Below, one piece after another: positions 35,164 to 45,317 of a stretch of 48,309 nt of DNA; within the stretch, counting starts at the first letter, position 1, and each line of letters opens with the position of its first letter. The notes under the pieces are model-generated. The model did not search any database. It saw only the letters and a program-made list of their open reading frames with translations, and was not told where the DNA came from. The stretch covers positions 1-48,309 of the forward strand of contig UQIF01000016.1 of assembly GCA_900540955.1 (NCBI GenBank), read 5' to 3'. Both the position numbers and the translations under genes were made by a program. Origin of the DNA: an uncultured Olsenella sp. (GTDB lineage Bacteria > Actinomycetota > Coriobacteriia > Coriobacteriales > Atopobiaceae).

Positions 35164-36276
35164 CTACTCGTTGTCCGAGTCGTCCTTCTTCTCGTACTTT
35201 GACGCGAGGTCCTCGATGTTGGCGTCGCTTGTGGGGTCGGCGGCGTCGGAGAACTTCTCGAGCGGTGTGTTCAAGATCTCGTCGGCGCGCGCTTTGCGCT
35301 CGGCGTCGGCCTTCTTTTTTCTGCGGACGGCGAAAACCACGGCGCCTCCGGCAAGAAGGACACACGCAATGACCGCGCCGACCTCGCCTGCCTTCTTTGT
35401 GTCCGCTTCCTTCTGGGCGGCTTTCATGATGGCCTCCCCGGTGACGTAGAACGCGTCCGAGAAGACCTCCTCGTCGGTGTCGGCGTTGTTGTAGGCGTTG
35501 TTGAGCGCGCTTTTGAGGACGCCCATCGCCTCGTCGTCGAGCACCTCGCGCGCCTTCGTGCCGATGGTGTATCCGCAGTTGTAGCCACCGTTGCCGTCGT
35601 CGCAGAACACGAGGAGGAAGTGGCCCTCGTCCGCAAAGAGCTCGTCGTAGAGCTCGGCGGAACGCTTGTTGAGCGCGTCGACGTCGGTTACGGAGCCGTT
35701 CTTGAGGATGTAGACGTAGGGCTGCACGCCGGTTTTCTCAAAGAAGTGGGAAAGCCCGCGCTCGAGCCTGGAGGCGTCGTGGATCCAGTCGCCGTCCTCG
35801 TCGGTGTACCAGCCGGCCTTTACGACGTCGCCCGCGTCGAGCTTTTGGCGCACGGTTCCCGAGACGCTGGACACGGTGTAGGAGGTTTTGACGAGGCCTG
35901 GGTTATAGCCCCCTGAGCAGCTGTTCATTGCACTCGAGATCGCCATGATCAAAAGCACGCAGAGCAAAAGGCCGATGAGCGTGCCGAAGCACCCGCCCCG
36001 TCCGCCGCCGTCGCTGCGGCGCCTGCCGCCGCCCACGTTGATGACCGGGCCGACGTTGACGCGCCCGAAGGGGGATCCGAACCCGCCGAAGGGGTATCCG
36101 TAGCCGCCCGAGGGGCCGCGATACCCGCCGCCTCCGCCGCCGAAGCCCACGGAAGGCCCGCCGCCGGACCGGCCGCCGGAGCGCCCGCCTCCGCCGCTGA
36201 ACCCGCCGGAAACCCGGCCGCCGCCGCTGAAGCCGCCCGAGTGGCCGCCGCCACCGCTGCCGCTAGATCTTCCCAC
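35164..36276 (-). CDS. TPM-domain membrane protein with a glycine-rich N-terminus
   Basis: A 370-residue protein. The first 95 residues are a Gly/Ser/Arg-rich, low-complexity tract. A transmembrane helix follows (FGTLIGLLLCVLLIMAI), then an extracytoplasmic TPM-like domain (about 130-270, with ASRLERGLSHFFEKTGVQPY and DEGHFLLVFCDDGNGG), a second helix (VIACVLLAGGAVVFAV) and a charged tail. The GTG at 36276 was chosen because of the AAAGGA site; an ATG 33 bp upstream is unsupported. TPM proteins act in membrane or photosystem repair and in YgcG-like roles. The neighbour pspA supports an envelope-stress function; the exact role is unknown. Confidence 0.8.
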   Translation of the reverse strand: MGRSSGSGGGGHSGGFSGGGRVSGGFSGGGGRSGGRSGGGPSVGFGGGGGGYRGPSGGYGYPFGGFGSPFGRVNVGPVINVGGGRRRSDGGGRGGCFGTLIGLLLCVLLIMAISSAMNSCSGGYNPGLVKTSYTVSSVSGTVRQKLDAGDVVKAGWYTDEDGDWIHDASRLERGLSHFFEKTGVQPYVYILKNGSVTDVDALNKRSAELYDELFADEGHFLLVFCDDGNGGYNCGYTIGTKAREVLDDEAMGVLKSALNNAYNNADTDEEVFSDAFYVTGEAIMKAAQKEADTKKAGEVGAVIACVLLAGGAVVFAVRRKKKADAERKARADEILNTPLEKFSDAADPTSDANIEDLASKYEKKDDSDNE

Positions 36277-36656
36277 GCAAATCCTTTCGTCGGGTCGGAT
36301 TGAAGTCAATTATCCCCATTTGAAGGCGGGTGGAGAACCACGGAGGCGGACGTCTTTGCAAGTGGTTGATGTCCGCCCCTGTACAATTTCGGGCTTGCCG
36401 AGTCGTTTGCCAGCGGCGCTCGGACGAACCCGCGCGAGGTCTCGTCAGCTCACAATTCCTCCATGTTTGAAAATATGAAAGCCGCCTCAACGCCGCCCGC
36501 CAATCCCTCGGGCTTCTTTCCAAGGAGGTTGCCTTCTTGATATATCACCGTGAACGGTAGCAAATCGTCGGTAGACGGTAGTTCTCTAGGGGTGTAGCCT
36601 TCACCGACGGTGCCGTGACCGGAGCGGCAACGAGTTAGGAAGAAGGACCTAACCCC
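36277..36656 (+). promoter_or_regulatory. Gene-free leader region upstream of larA
   Basis: This 380-bp gap holds no convincing gene. Near larA it carries several possible RNA stems: GTTGCC/GGCAAC (36528-36533 with 36626-36631) enclosing a palindrome ACCGTGAACGGT (36547-36558) and CACCGACGGTG (36602-36612), and a final GTTAGG/CCTAAC stem (36634-36639 with 36648-36653) whose loop is the larA ribosome site. A perfect AAGGAGG (36522-36528) stands before a 7-codon TTG-started frame ending at 36560. A possible -10 box TACAAT lies at 36382-36387. It looks like a structured regulatory leader. Confidence 0.45.
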
Positions 36657-37934
36657 ATGTATGAGTTTGATTTGCCCTACGACCACAAGACCATGCATCT
36701 GAGCCTCGACGAGAAGAACTTCGCCGGGCTTATGCAGGGGCACCAAAACGAGTTCAAGCCGAGCGAGAGCCAGCAGAGGCTCGTCGAGGATTCCCTCGAC
36801 AACCCCTATGGCTCGCCCAAGCTCGAGGAGCTCTGCGCTGGCAAGAAGGACATCGTCATCATCAGCTCCGACCACACGCGCCCCGTTCCCTCGCGCGTGA
36901 CGATGCCGATCCTGCTGCGCCGCATCCACGCCGCCGCCCCCGAGGCCCGCGTGCGCATCCTCGTGGCGACCGGTATGCACCGTCCCTCCACGCACGAGGA
37001 GCTCGTCAACAAGTACGGCGAGGATATCGTGGCCAACGAGGAGATCGTCATGCACGTGGCGACCGACGACTCCGCCATGAAGAAGATCGGCACTCTGCCC
37101 TCCGGCGGCGAGTGCATCATCAACAAGGTCGCCACCGACGCCGACCTGCTCCTTGCCGAGGGCTTCATCGAGCCGCACTTCTTTGCAGGGTTCTCGGGCA
37201 GCCGCAAGTCCGTCCTGCCGGGCGTGGCCTCCTACAAGACGATTATGTACAACCACAACGGCCAGTTCGTGAACGACTCCCACTCCCGCGCCGGCAACCT
37301 CTGCCACAACCACGTGAGCGAGGACATGTTCGCCGCGGCCGAGATGGCCCACCTCGCCTTCGTCCTCAACGTGGTCCTGAACGGCAAGCACGAGGTCATC
37401 GGCTCCTTTGCCGGAGACATCCACAAGGCGCATGAGGCCGGCTGCGACTTCGTGAAGAAGCTCGCTGGCGTCGAGCCCGTCAAGTGCGACATCGCCGTCA
37501 CCACCAACGGCGGCTACCCGCTCGACCAGAACATCTACCAGGCGGTCAAGGGCATGTGCGCCGCCGAGGCAACGCTTCCCGAGGGCGGCGTGATCATCGA
37601 CGTCGCCGGCTGCGCCGACGGCCACGGCGGAGAGGGCTTCTACAAGAACATCGCCGAGAACGACCCGGCCGAGTTTGAGCGCGCCTGCATCGAGCGCCCC
37701 AAGGACGAGACCCTGCCCGACCAGTGGACGAGCCAGATCTTTGCCCGCATCCTGGCGCACCACCCCGTGATCATGGTCACGGACCTCTGCGACCACCAGA
37801 TGCTGCGCGACATGCACATGACGCCGGTTAACACCGTCGAGGAGGCGCTTGAGCTCGCCTTCCAGATGAAGGGCGCCGACGCCAAGGTCGCCGTCATCCC
37901 CGACGGCCTGGGCGTCGTCGTGGCCCAGCACTAG
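36657..37934 (+). CDS. larA: Nickel-dependent lactate racemase LarA (or related hydroxy-acid racemase)
   Basis: A 425-residue enzyme that interconverts D- and L-lactate, or a related 2-hydroxy acid, through a nickel-pincer nucleotide cofactor. The residues described for the Lactobacillus plantarum enzyme appear at the same positions: His108 (GMHRP), His174 (EPHFF), Lys184 for cofactor attachment (GSRKSVLPG) and His200. The SSDHTRPVPS segment is also conserved. Genes for cofactor synthesis (larB, larE, larC), a LarD channel and a nickel-type importer are all within 11 kb. The start has an AAGGA site placed in a hairpin loop. LarA homologues vary in substrate, so lactate is likely but not proven. 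Confidence 0.95.
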   Translation: MYEFDLPYDHKTMHLSLDEKNFAGLMQGHQNEFKPSESQQRLVEDSLDNPYGSPKLEELCAGKKDIVIISSDHTRPVPSRVTMPILLRRIHAAAPEARVRILVATGMHRPSTHEELVNKYGEDIVANEEIVMHVATDDSAMKKIGTLPSGGECIINKVATDADLLLAEGFIEPHFFAGFSGSRKSVLPGVASYKTIMYNHNGQFVNDSHSRAGNLCHNHVSEDMFAAAEMAHLAFVLNVVLNGKHEVIGSFAGDIHKAHEAGCDFVKKLAGVEPVKCDIAVTTNGGYPLDQNIYQAVKGMCAAEATLPEGGVIIDVAGCADGHGGEGFYKNIAENDPAEFERACIERPKDETLPDQWTSQIFARILAHHPVIMVTDLCDHQMLRDMHMTPVNTVEEALELAFQMKGADAKVAVIPDGLGVVVAQH

Positions 37935-37971
37935 TCCATTCGTCAAAAGAAAGACTGAAGGAGTTTCCCGC

Positions 37972-38718
37972 GTGATTAGCATCGACCTTCTTTACCACAT
38001 GCTCGCCGAGTTCGGCAGCACCGCCCTCATGATCGTCTTCGGCGTGGGCGTCCACTGCGATACCGTGCTCAAGGGCACCAAATACCAGGGCTCCGGCCAC
38101 ATGTTCGCCATCACTACCTGGGCCTTCGGCATCTCCGTGTGCCTCTTTGTCTTCGGCGGGGCCGTGTGCATGAACCCGGCCATGGTGCTCGCGCAGTGCA
38201 TCGTTGGCCTCGTGCCCTGGAGCTCCTGCATCCCGTACATGATCGCCGATATGCTCGGCGGCTTTGCGGGCGCCTGCATCGCGTGGCTTATGTACGCCGA
38301 TGAGTTCAAGGCTTCCGACGGCGTCGTCGACCCCGTCGCGCAGCGCAACATCTTCTCGACGAACCCCACCACTGAGGGAACCAACTACGCCCGCAACTTC
38401 TTCTGCGAGGCCATCTGCACCTTCGTGTTCATCTCCGCGATCCTGGCCGCGGCCAGCCGCGCCGGCGAGAACGTCCTCATGCTCGCCGTCTGCGTCGGCC
38501 TGATCGTCTGGGCCGTCGGCATGGGCATGGGCGGCATCACGGGATTCGCCATGAACCAGGCGCGTGACCTTGGCCCGCGCATGGCCTACCAGGTGCTCCC
38601 CATCGCGCACAAGGCCGACAACAACTGGAAGTACGGCCTGCTCGTCCCCGGCATCGCGCCTTTCATCGGCGCCGTGGTGGCCGCGCTCTTCGTCCACGGC
38701 TTCCTGGGTTTGTTCTAA
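37972..38718 (+). CDS. larD: LarD-type aquaglyceroporin channel
   Basis: A 248-residue membrane channel of the MIP family, related to GlpF and LarD, expected to pass lactic acid or small polyols. The first half-helix motif is NPA (68-70, MNPAMVLAQ), but the second is NQA (195-197, in GFAMNQARDLGPR), where NPA is usual. The GTG start has an AAGGAG site 8 bp upstream, and the gene follows larA by 37 bp, so the pair is probably one operon ending at the terminator 38754-38793. In Lactobacillus LarD carries D-lactate with LarA, which supports the assignment. Confidence 0.9.
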   Translation: MISIDLLYHMLAEFGSTALMIVFGVGVHCDTVLKGTKYQGSGHMFAITTWAFGISVCLFVFGGAVCMNPAMVLAQCIVGLVPWSSCIPYMIADMLGGFAGACIAWLMYADEFKASDGVVDPVAQRNIFSTNPTTEGTNYARNFFCEAICTFVFISAILAAASRAGENVLMLAVCVGLIVWAVGMGMGGITGFAMNQARDLGPRMAYQVLPIAHKADNNWKYGLLVPGIAPFIGAVVAALFVHGFLGLF

Positions 38719-38753
38719 TAAACTCGCTCTGCGGCTTCCCAGCGCACAACATA

Positions 38754-38793
38754 AGCCCGCGAATCGCTTTCGGCGGTTCGCGGGCTTTTTTTT
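38754..38793. terminator. Terminator between larD and tetR
   Basis: A 10-bp stem AGCCCGCGAA/TTCGCGGGCT (38754-38763 with 38777-38786) is followed by eight T residues on the plus strand, a textbook intrinsic terminator for larAD. It may also act on the convergent tetR transcript. Confidence 0.92.
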
Positions 38794-38820
38794 GCAAGAA
38801 GGACCGGCGCTTCCAGGGGG

Positions 38821-39363
38821 CTATTCGGCAAAGAGCGGAAGAACCGCGCGGAGATAGTCGGCGGCGAGGTCGGAAGGCGAGACGCTGAAGTCGTTCCATG
38901 CCCACCACTGGACCATGCCGACGAACGTCGCCGCGATGTGGTGCAGAAGAAAGCTCCGGTTCATCTGGCCGGCAGGCCCGCTCGGGTGCTCGGGCACGGC
39001 CCGGGCCGCCCGCGCCACGATGGCGTGGCGCAGGCAGTCGGCGAAGCGGCGCGACCCCGCGCCCGAGACGAGCGCGCGCACGCCGTCGCGCCGCTCCCAG
39101 AAGTTCCGCAGGACGTCCTCGACCTGGACAGCGGCATCGCTCTGCGGGTCGCCGTCCTTCGTGAGGGCGTGCGCGCAGACCGATCCCACGAACACGGTAA
39201 GAAGGTCGTCTTTGCCCTTGAATTGGGCGTAGAACGTGGCCCTGCCCACCCCTGAGCGCTCGAGAATGTCCGCGACGGTGATCTTTGAGTAGTCGCGCTC
39301 GAGCAGCAGGGCTAGGAAGGCATCCAGAATCGCCTGACGGCTGCGGGTCTTGCGGGCGTCCAT
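38821..39363 (-). CDS. TetR-family transcriptional regulator of the lar cluster
   Basis: A 180-residue TetR-type protein. The DNA-binding segment ITVADILERSGVGRATFYAQF is clear near residues 28-48; the C-terminal ligand domain resembles the TetR_C types of DhaS-like regulators. Its ATG directly follows the larC stop (TAGATG), with a GAGGA site inside larC, so it is the last gene of larE-larB-larC. A local role in lar or nickel control is inferred from this position. In Lactobacillus plantarum LarR, a Crp/Fnr-type regulator, serves this task; no such gene is in the window. Confidence 0.88.
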   Translation of the reverse strand: MDARKTRSRQAILDAFLALLLERDYSKITVADILERSGVGRATFYAQFKGKDDLLTVFVGSVCAHALTKDGDPQSDAAVQVEDVLRNFWERRDGVRALVSGAGSRRFADCLRHAIVARAARAVPEHPSGPAGQMNRSFLLHHIAATFVGMVQWWAWNDFSVSPSDLAADYLRAVLPLFAE

Positions 39364-40982
<1,619 letters not shown>

Positions 40983-40986
<4 letters not shown>

Positions 40987-41723
40987 CGATGGTCGACCCC
41001 GTTTCTTTTGCTCAGGTGGTTGATGAGGCTGGCCTGGTAGCCGGCCCCGAACCCGTTGTCTATGTTCACGACCGAGACGCCGCTTGCGCAGGAGTTCAGC
41101 ATGCTCAGGAGCGCCGCGACCCCGCCGAGGCTCGCGCCGTAGCCGACGCTCGTGGGCACGGCGATTACGGGGCAGGAGACGAGGCCTCCCACGACGCTCG
41201 CAAGCGCTCCCTCCATTCCCGCGACGGCCACAATGACCTGTGCCTCGTTCAGCTCGTCCATATGGGAAAGAAGGCGATGGAGGCCCGCCACCCCCACGTC
41301 GGGAAGGCGCCCCACACGGTTGCCGAGGAACTCGGCGGTGAGCGCCGCCTCCTCGGCGACCGGCAGGTCGCTCGTGCCAGCGCACGCCACGAGCACGTCC
41401 CCGTCCCCGTCGGGCTGGGGGAAACCGCCGGCGACGAGGATCCGCGCCGTCTCGTTGTAGGTCACGTCGACGCCGCAGGTGACGGAGGCGGTCACGGCGC
41501 CCGCCTTGTCCGCGTCCACGCGCGTCGCGAGGACGCGCGGCTGGCCCGCCGCTACGAGCGCGTCGATGATCCCCGCTATCTGCGCTGCTGTCTTGCCCTC
41601 GCCGTAGACGACCTCGCCCGCGCCTTGGCGCTCTGCGCGCGAAAGGTCGAGCTTCGCGTAGCCAATGTCGGCCACGCGCCCGCGCGCGGCGCCGGAGAGC
41701 CGGGACTCGTTCACGTTACTCAT
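40983..41723 (-). CDS. larB: LarB, pyridinium biscarboxylic acid synthase
   Basis: A 246-residue enzyme of the pincer cofactor pathway. It carboxylates and hydrolyses nicotinic acid adenine dinucleotide to pyridinium-3,5-biscarboxylic acid mononucleotide (family knowledge). The C-terminal half resembles the AIR carboxylase PurE (AGTSDLPVAEEAALTAEF, VVGGLVSCPVIAVPTSVGYG). The start lies inside the end of larE (8-bp overlap), and the stop overlaps the larC start, so larE-larB-larC are translated as a coupled set. Confidence 0.95.
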
Positions 41724-42435
41724 GGCTTTCCGCTGCCTCCCTGGTCTCGCGCTCGCGGGCCGCGCGGGCGGCGGCGTTCTCGCGCTCGAGCGCCGCCGCC
41801 TCGGCGGGGGAGGGCTCGATGTTGCCGTCGGTGCGCACGCGGTCCGCCGCGTCGGGGTGCTCGGCCATGAACTTGTTCACCGTGGCGGCCAGCGACTCGG
41901 GCGTGATCGCCTCGTTCTTGCCGAAATAGGCGCCGTAGCACGCGTAGCTGGGCTTATTTGCCGTGGGGAGGCCGAGCTTCGCCGACTCCTCGCGCACCAT
42001 GTCCTTGGTCATGCCCGCGGCGCGCAGCGGCGAGACGACGCCCAGCTCGTGGATGGCGCGAAAGCCCGGGCGACGGTCCTCGCGGTCGCTCGCGTTCGTT
42101 CCGTCAAGAAGCACCGTGCGGCCGTCCTTCTTCATGTGCTCGAGGATGGTGCCGAAGACCATGGACTTGCAGTAGTAGCAGCGGTTCCACGGGTTTGCGC
42201 GCAGCTCGTCGTGGCCCTCCCAGAGGTTGACGCGGATGATCTCCTGCTCGGCACCGAGCATGCTCGCGATGGTCACGGAGTCGTCCGTGTCGCGGGTGAT
42301 CTGAAGGTCATCGAGGATGGTGTAGGCCTTGACGTCGAAACCCTGGCGCAAGAGCTCGGCGAGAAGATAGCACGAGTCGACGCCCCCGGAGTATGCAAGG
42401 CCGTATCTAACGTTTTTATCGAGGTCAAACTGCAT
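41716..42435 (-). CDS. larE: LarE, sacrificial sulfur transferase, shorter than usual
   Basis: A 239-residue PP-loop protein that adds sulfur to the pincer cofactor, activated by ATP (family knowledge). SGGVDS (16-21) is the PP-loop. Cys86 and Cys89 lie in NRCYYCK and Cys166 in KPSYACYGAYF, at the place of the sacrificial cysteine in Lactobacillus plantarum LarE. The protein is shorter than the usual 270 or so residues: after RVRTDGN (about 204) the conserved C-terminal end is replaced by an Ala/Glu/Arg-rich tail. The ATG has a TAAGGAG site. First gene of larEBC-tetR, divergent from the nickel-type importer. Confidence 0.93.
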   Translation of the reverse strand: MQFDLDKNVRYGLAYSGGVDSCYLLAELLRQGFDVKAYTILDDLQITRDTDDSVTIASMLGAEQEIIRVNLWEGHDELRANPWNRCYYCKSMVFGTILEHMKKDGRTVLLDGTNASDREDRRPGFRAIHELGVVSPLRAAGMTKDMVREESAKLGLPTANKPSYACYGAYFGKNEAITPESLAATVNKFMAEHPDAADRVRTDGNIEPSPAEAAALERENAAARAARERETREAAESHE

Positions 42436-42538
42436 GGCTTGGTCTCCTTAGTTGATGCTCTTCCCTGCGTCCGGCGAGGTCCGGCGGCGCTGTGCCCAGC
42501 CCCGGTCATCGCCTTGACGCCTGTGAATAGGATAGGTC

Positions 42539-42570
42539 TTTCCGAACATATCGTGCAATTTGTTCGGAAA
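42539..42570. promoter_or_regulatory. Perfect palindromic operator candidate between larE and the nickel-type importer
   Basis: TTTCCGAACA (42539-42548) and TGTTCGGAAA (42561-42570) form an exact 10-bp inverted repeat around 12 bp, in the 202-bp gap between the divergent larE and importer genes. A TATACT-like -10 box (42597-42602) for the importer follows. It is a strong candidate binding site for the TetR protein or a nickel sensor. The rest of the gap is featureless to me. Confidence 0.65.
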
Positions 42571-42637
42571 TCGTCATTATCTGCACGTCGGCTCCTTATA
42601 CTCGAGAAAACAATTCACATGGCTGAAAGGACGTTTC

Positions 42638-44281
42638 ATGGCAAAGAAGGGCCTTGCCTTGACCAGACGGTCGTTCCTTACGGGCTCGGGCATCGTAGGC
42701 GCGCTCGCGCTCTCGGCGTGCTCGAGCGAGGGTGCGAGCGACGACGGTGCCGCCGCCTCCGGCTCGGGGGTCGACCCCTCGCGCCAGTTGACCATCGCCA
42801 TGAGCACGACCAACGAGCCCGACGCCGGCTTCGACCCGTGCGTGGCCTGGGGCTGCGGCGAGCACGTCCATGAGCCCCTCATCCAGTCCACCCTCATCCA
42901 CACGACCGAGGACATGGGCTTCGAGTGCGACCTCGCGACGTCCTTCGAGTGCTCGGACGACAAGCTCACCTGGACGTTCAAGCTTCGCGACGACGCCAAG
43001 TTCTCCGACGGCGAGCCCGTGCGCGCCTCCGACGCCGCCTTCACGCTGAACACAATCCGCGGCTCGAAGAACGCGCAGGCCGACCTCTCCATGGTCGAGG
43101 ACGCCTCCGCCCCCGACGACACCACGCTGGTCGTAAAGCTCTCCAAGCCCTACAACGCCCTTCTGTACACCCTCGCCGTCGTGGGCATCGTGCCCGAGCA
43201 CGCATACGGCCCCGACTACGGCCAAAAGCCCATCGGCTCCGGGCGCTACGTGCTGACCCAGTGGGACCGCGGGCAGCAGGTCATCCTCGACGCGAACCCC
43301 TCCTACTACGGCGAGGAGCCCCAGATCGAGCGCGTGGTCGTCGTCTTCATGGAGGAGGACGCCGCCCTCGCGGCGGCGAAGTCCGGACAGGTGGACATGG
43401 CCTACACCTCGGCGACGCTTGCCGACCAGCAGGTGGGCGGCTATACGCTGGAGTCCTACGACACCGTCGACTCGCGCGGTGTGCAGCTGCCGGTCGTGCC
43501 CGCGGGCGCCGAGCGCGAGGACGGCCCCAACACGTACCCCGCCGGAAACGACGTCACCTGCAACCTCGAGGTCCGACAGGCCGTGAACCTCGCGGTCGAC
43601 CGCCAGGCGATCATCGACGATGTGCTGGGCGGCCACGGGTCGGTGGCCTACAGCATCGGCGACGGCCTTCCGTGGGCGAGCGCGGACATGCGCTGCGACT
43701 ACGCGCCCGACCGCGCCCGCGTCCTGCTCGAAGGCGCCGGCTGGGAGCTCGGCGACGACGGGGTCTACGCGCGCGACGGCCTTGCGTGCGCCTTCGACCT
43801 CTACTACGCCGCGGGCGACTCGGTCCGCCAGGCCATGGCGCACGCCCTCGCCGACCAGCTCGGCCAGGTGGGCATTCGGGTGACGCCTCAGGGCGGCAGC
43901 TGGGATGACCTGTATCCCCACGAGTTCAGCGACCCCATCATGTGGGGCTGGGGCTCGAACTCGCCCTCCGACGTCTACGAGCTCAACAGCTCCAAGGGCA
44001 CCATGAACTACGCCTGCTACGAGAACGCCCAGGTGGACGCGTATCTCGATGAGGCGCTCGCGGCAGACACCGTCGAGGACTCCTGGCCCCTGTGGCAGAA
44101 GGCCGAGTGGGACGGCCAGACGGGCGTGGCCCCGCAGGGCGACGCGACCTGGCTGTGGCTCGCCAACGTGAGCCACCTCTACTGGAAGCGGGAAGGGCTC
44201 AAGGTCGCCCGCCAGAAGCTCCAGCCCCACGGCCACGGCTGGTCGATCCTGAACAACGTAGACCGCTGGAGCTGGGAGTAG
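42638..44281 (+). CDS. Nickel/peptide-type (SBP_bac_5) ABC importer lipoprotein, NikA-like
   Basis: A 547-residue lipoprotein. The signal has a twin-arginine motif (TRRSFLTGSGIVGALALSAC) with a lipobox cysteine, so export by Tat is likely. The mature part is a SBP_bac_5 fold (KLTWTFKLRDDAKFSDGEPV, FSDPIMWGWGSNSPSDVYEL). The GWGSNSP segment resembles metallophore or nickel-binding members. The ATG at 42638 has an AAAGGA site. Position next to the lar cluster, whose enzyme needs nickel, makes Ni2+ or a nickel complex the best guess; a peptide importer is the alternative. Confidence 0.82.
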   Translation: MAKKGLALTRRSFLTGSGIVGALALSACSSEGASDDGAAASGSGVDPSRQLTIAMSTTNEPDAGFDPCVAWGCGEHVHEPLIQSTLIHTTEDMGFECDLATSFECSDDKLTWTFKLRDDAKFSDGEPVRASDAAFTLNTIRGSKNAQADLSMVEDASAPDDTTLVVKLSKPYNALLYTLAVVGIVPEHAYGPDYGQKPIGSGRYVLTQWDRGQQVILDANPSYYGEEPQIERVVVVFMEEDAALAAAKSGQVDMAYTSATLADQQVGGYTLESYDTVDSRGVQLPVVPAGAEREDGPNTYPAGNDVTCNLEVRQAVNLAVDRQAIIDDVLGGHGSVAYSIGDGLPWASADMRCDYAPDRARVLLEGAGWELGDDGVYARDGLACAFDLYYAAGDSVRQAMAHALADQLGQVGIRVTPQGGSWDDLYPHEFSDPIMWGWGSNSPSDVYELNSSKGTMNYACYENAQVDAYLDEALAADTVEDSWPLWQKAEWDGQTGVAPQGDATWLWLANVSHLYWKREGLKVARQKLQPHGHGWSILNNVDRWSWE

Positions 44282-44282
44282 C

Positions 44283-45317
44283 GTGGGCGCTTTCGCCCGC
44301 ATGCGCCCGTCCGTTCCCGCCGCCCGCCGCCTGCCGCGCTGGGCGGGCCGGGCGGCGCGGCTCGCCTTGCTGCTCGTCGCCACGAGCATGGCGACGTTTG
44401 CCCTGGTGGCCGCCTCGCCGATAGACCCGGTGAAGGCCAACCTCGGCCAGGCCGCCTACGCGCAGATGAGCGAGGCGCAGCGCGCCCAGCTCGCCGAGTA
44501 CTGGGGCGCGACGATGCCCCTTCCCGTGCGCTACGCGCATTGGGCCGCCTCGGCGCTTCGCGGGGACTTCGGCCAGAGCCTGCGCTTCGGGCGCCCGGTC
44601 GTGGAGGTCGTGGGCGAGCGCTTCGCGAACTCGGCGGCCCTCATGGCGTCCGCCTGGCTGCTCGCGGGTGTCCTCGGCCTCGTGCTCGGGGTGCTCGCCG
44701 GCTCGCGGCGGGGGAGCCGCGCCGACCGGGCAATCTGCTGCGTGTGCTACGCGCTCTCGTCGATGCCGTCGTTTTGGCTCGGCCTCGTGGCGCTCATGGT
44801 CTTCTCGGTGTGGCTCGGGTGGTTTCCCCTGGGCTTCTCGGTGCCCATAGGCGTGGACGCAGCGCAGGTCTCCTGGGCGCAGAAGCTCCATCACCTCGTG
44901 CTCCCCGCGATCGTTCTGGGGGTTGCCAACGCGCCGGGCATCGCGCTCCACACGCGCCAAAAGACGATAGACGTCCTTGGCAGCGAGTACGCGCGCTTCG
45001 CGCGAAGCCGGGGCGAGAAGGGCGCGCAGTTGCTTCTTCGCCACGGCCTGCGCAACCTCGTGCTCCCGGCCATCACCATCGAGTGCGCGTCGGTGAGCGA
45101 GGTCTTCGGAGGCTCGGTGCTCGTGGAGCAGGTCTTCTCGTATCCGGGGCTCGGCCAGGCAGCCGTGACGGCCGGGCTCGGCGGCGACGCCCCGCTTCTC
45201 GTGGCGATCGCGCTCGTGTCTGCCTGCGTCGTCTTTGCGGGCAACGCGTGCGCGGACATGCTCTACGCCCTCATCGACCCGAGGATTCGCGAAGAAAGGG
45301 GGTCGCGCAATGCGTGA
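44283..45317 (+). CDS. Nickel/peptide-type ABC permease, NikB-like
   Basis: A 344-residue membrane permease. The N-terminal helix with ASPIDPVKANLG and the coupling-loop motif EYARFARSRGEKGAQLLLRHGLRN are typical of DppB/NikB. About six helices. The GTG start lies 1 bp after the lipoprotein stop, so it is coupled; an ATG at codon 7 is an alternative. The gene overlaps nikC-like by 8 bp. Confidence 0.88.
   Translation: MGAFARMRPSVPAARRLPRWAGRAARLALLLVATSMATFALVAASPIDPVKANLGQAAYAQMSEAQRAQLAEYWGATMPLPVRYAHWAASALRGDFGQSLRFGRPVVEVVGERFANSAALMASAWLLAGVLGLVLGVLAGSRRGSRADRAICCVCYALSSMPSFWLGLVALMVFSVWLGWFPLGFSVPIGVDAAQVSWAQKLHHLVLPAIVLGVANAPGIALHTRQKTIDVLGSEYARFARSRGEKGAQLLLRHGLRNLVLPAITIECASVSEVFGGSVLVEQVFSYPGLGQAAVTAGLGGDAPLLVAIALVSACVVFAGNACADMLYALIDPRIREERGSRNA

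Noticed and set aside
36463..36540. A 25-codon plus-strand ORF upstream of larA (start 36463)
   Set aside because: No ribosome site before its ATG and no recognisable content; the leader explanation is simpler.
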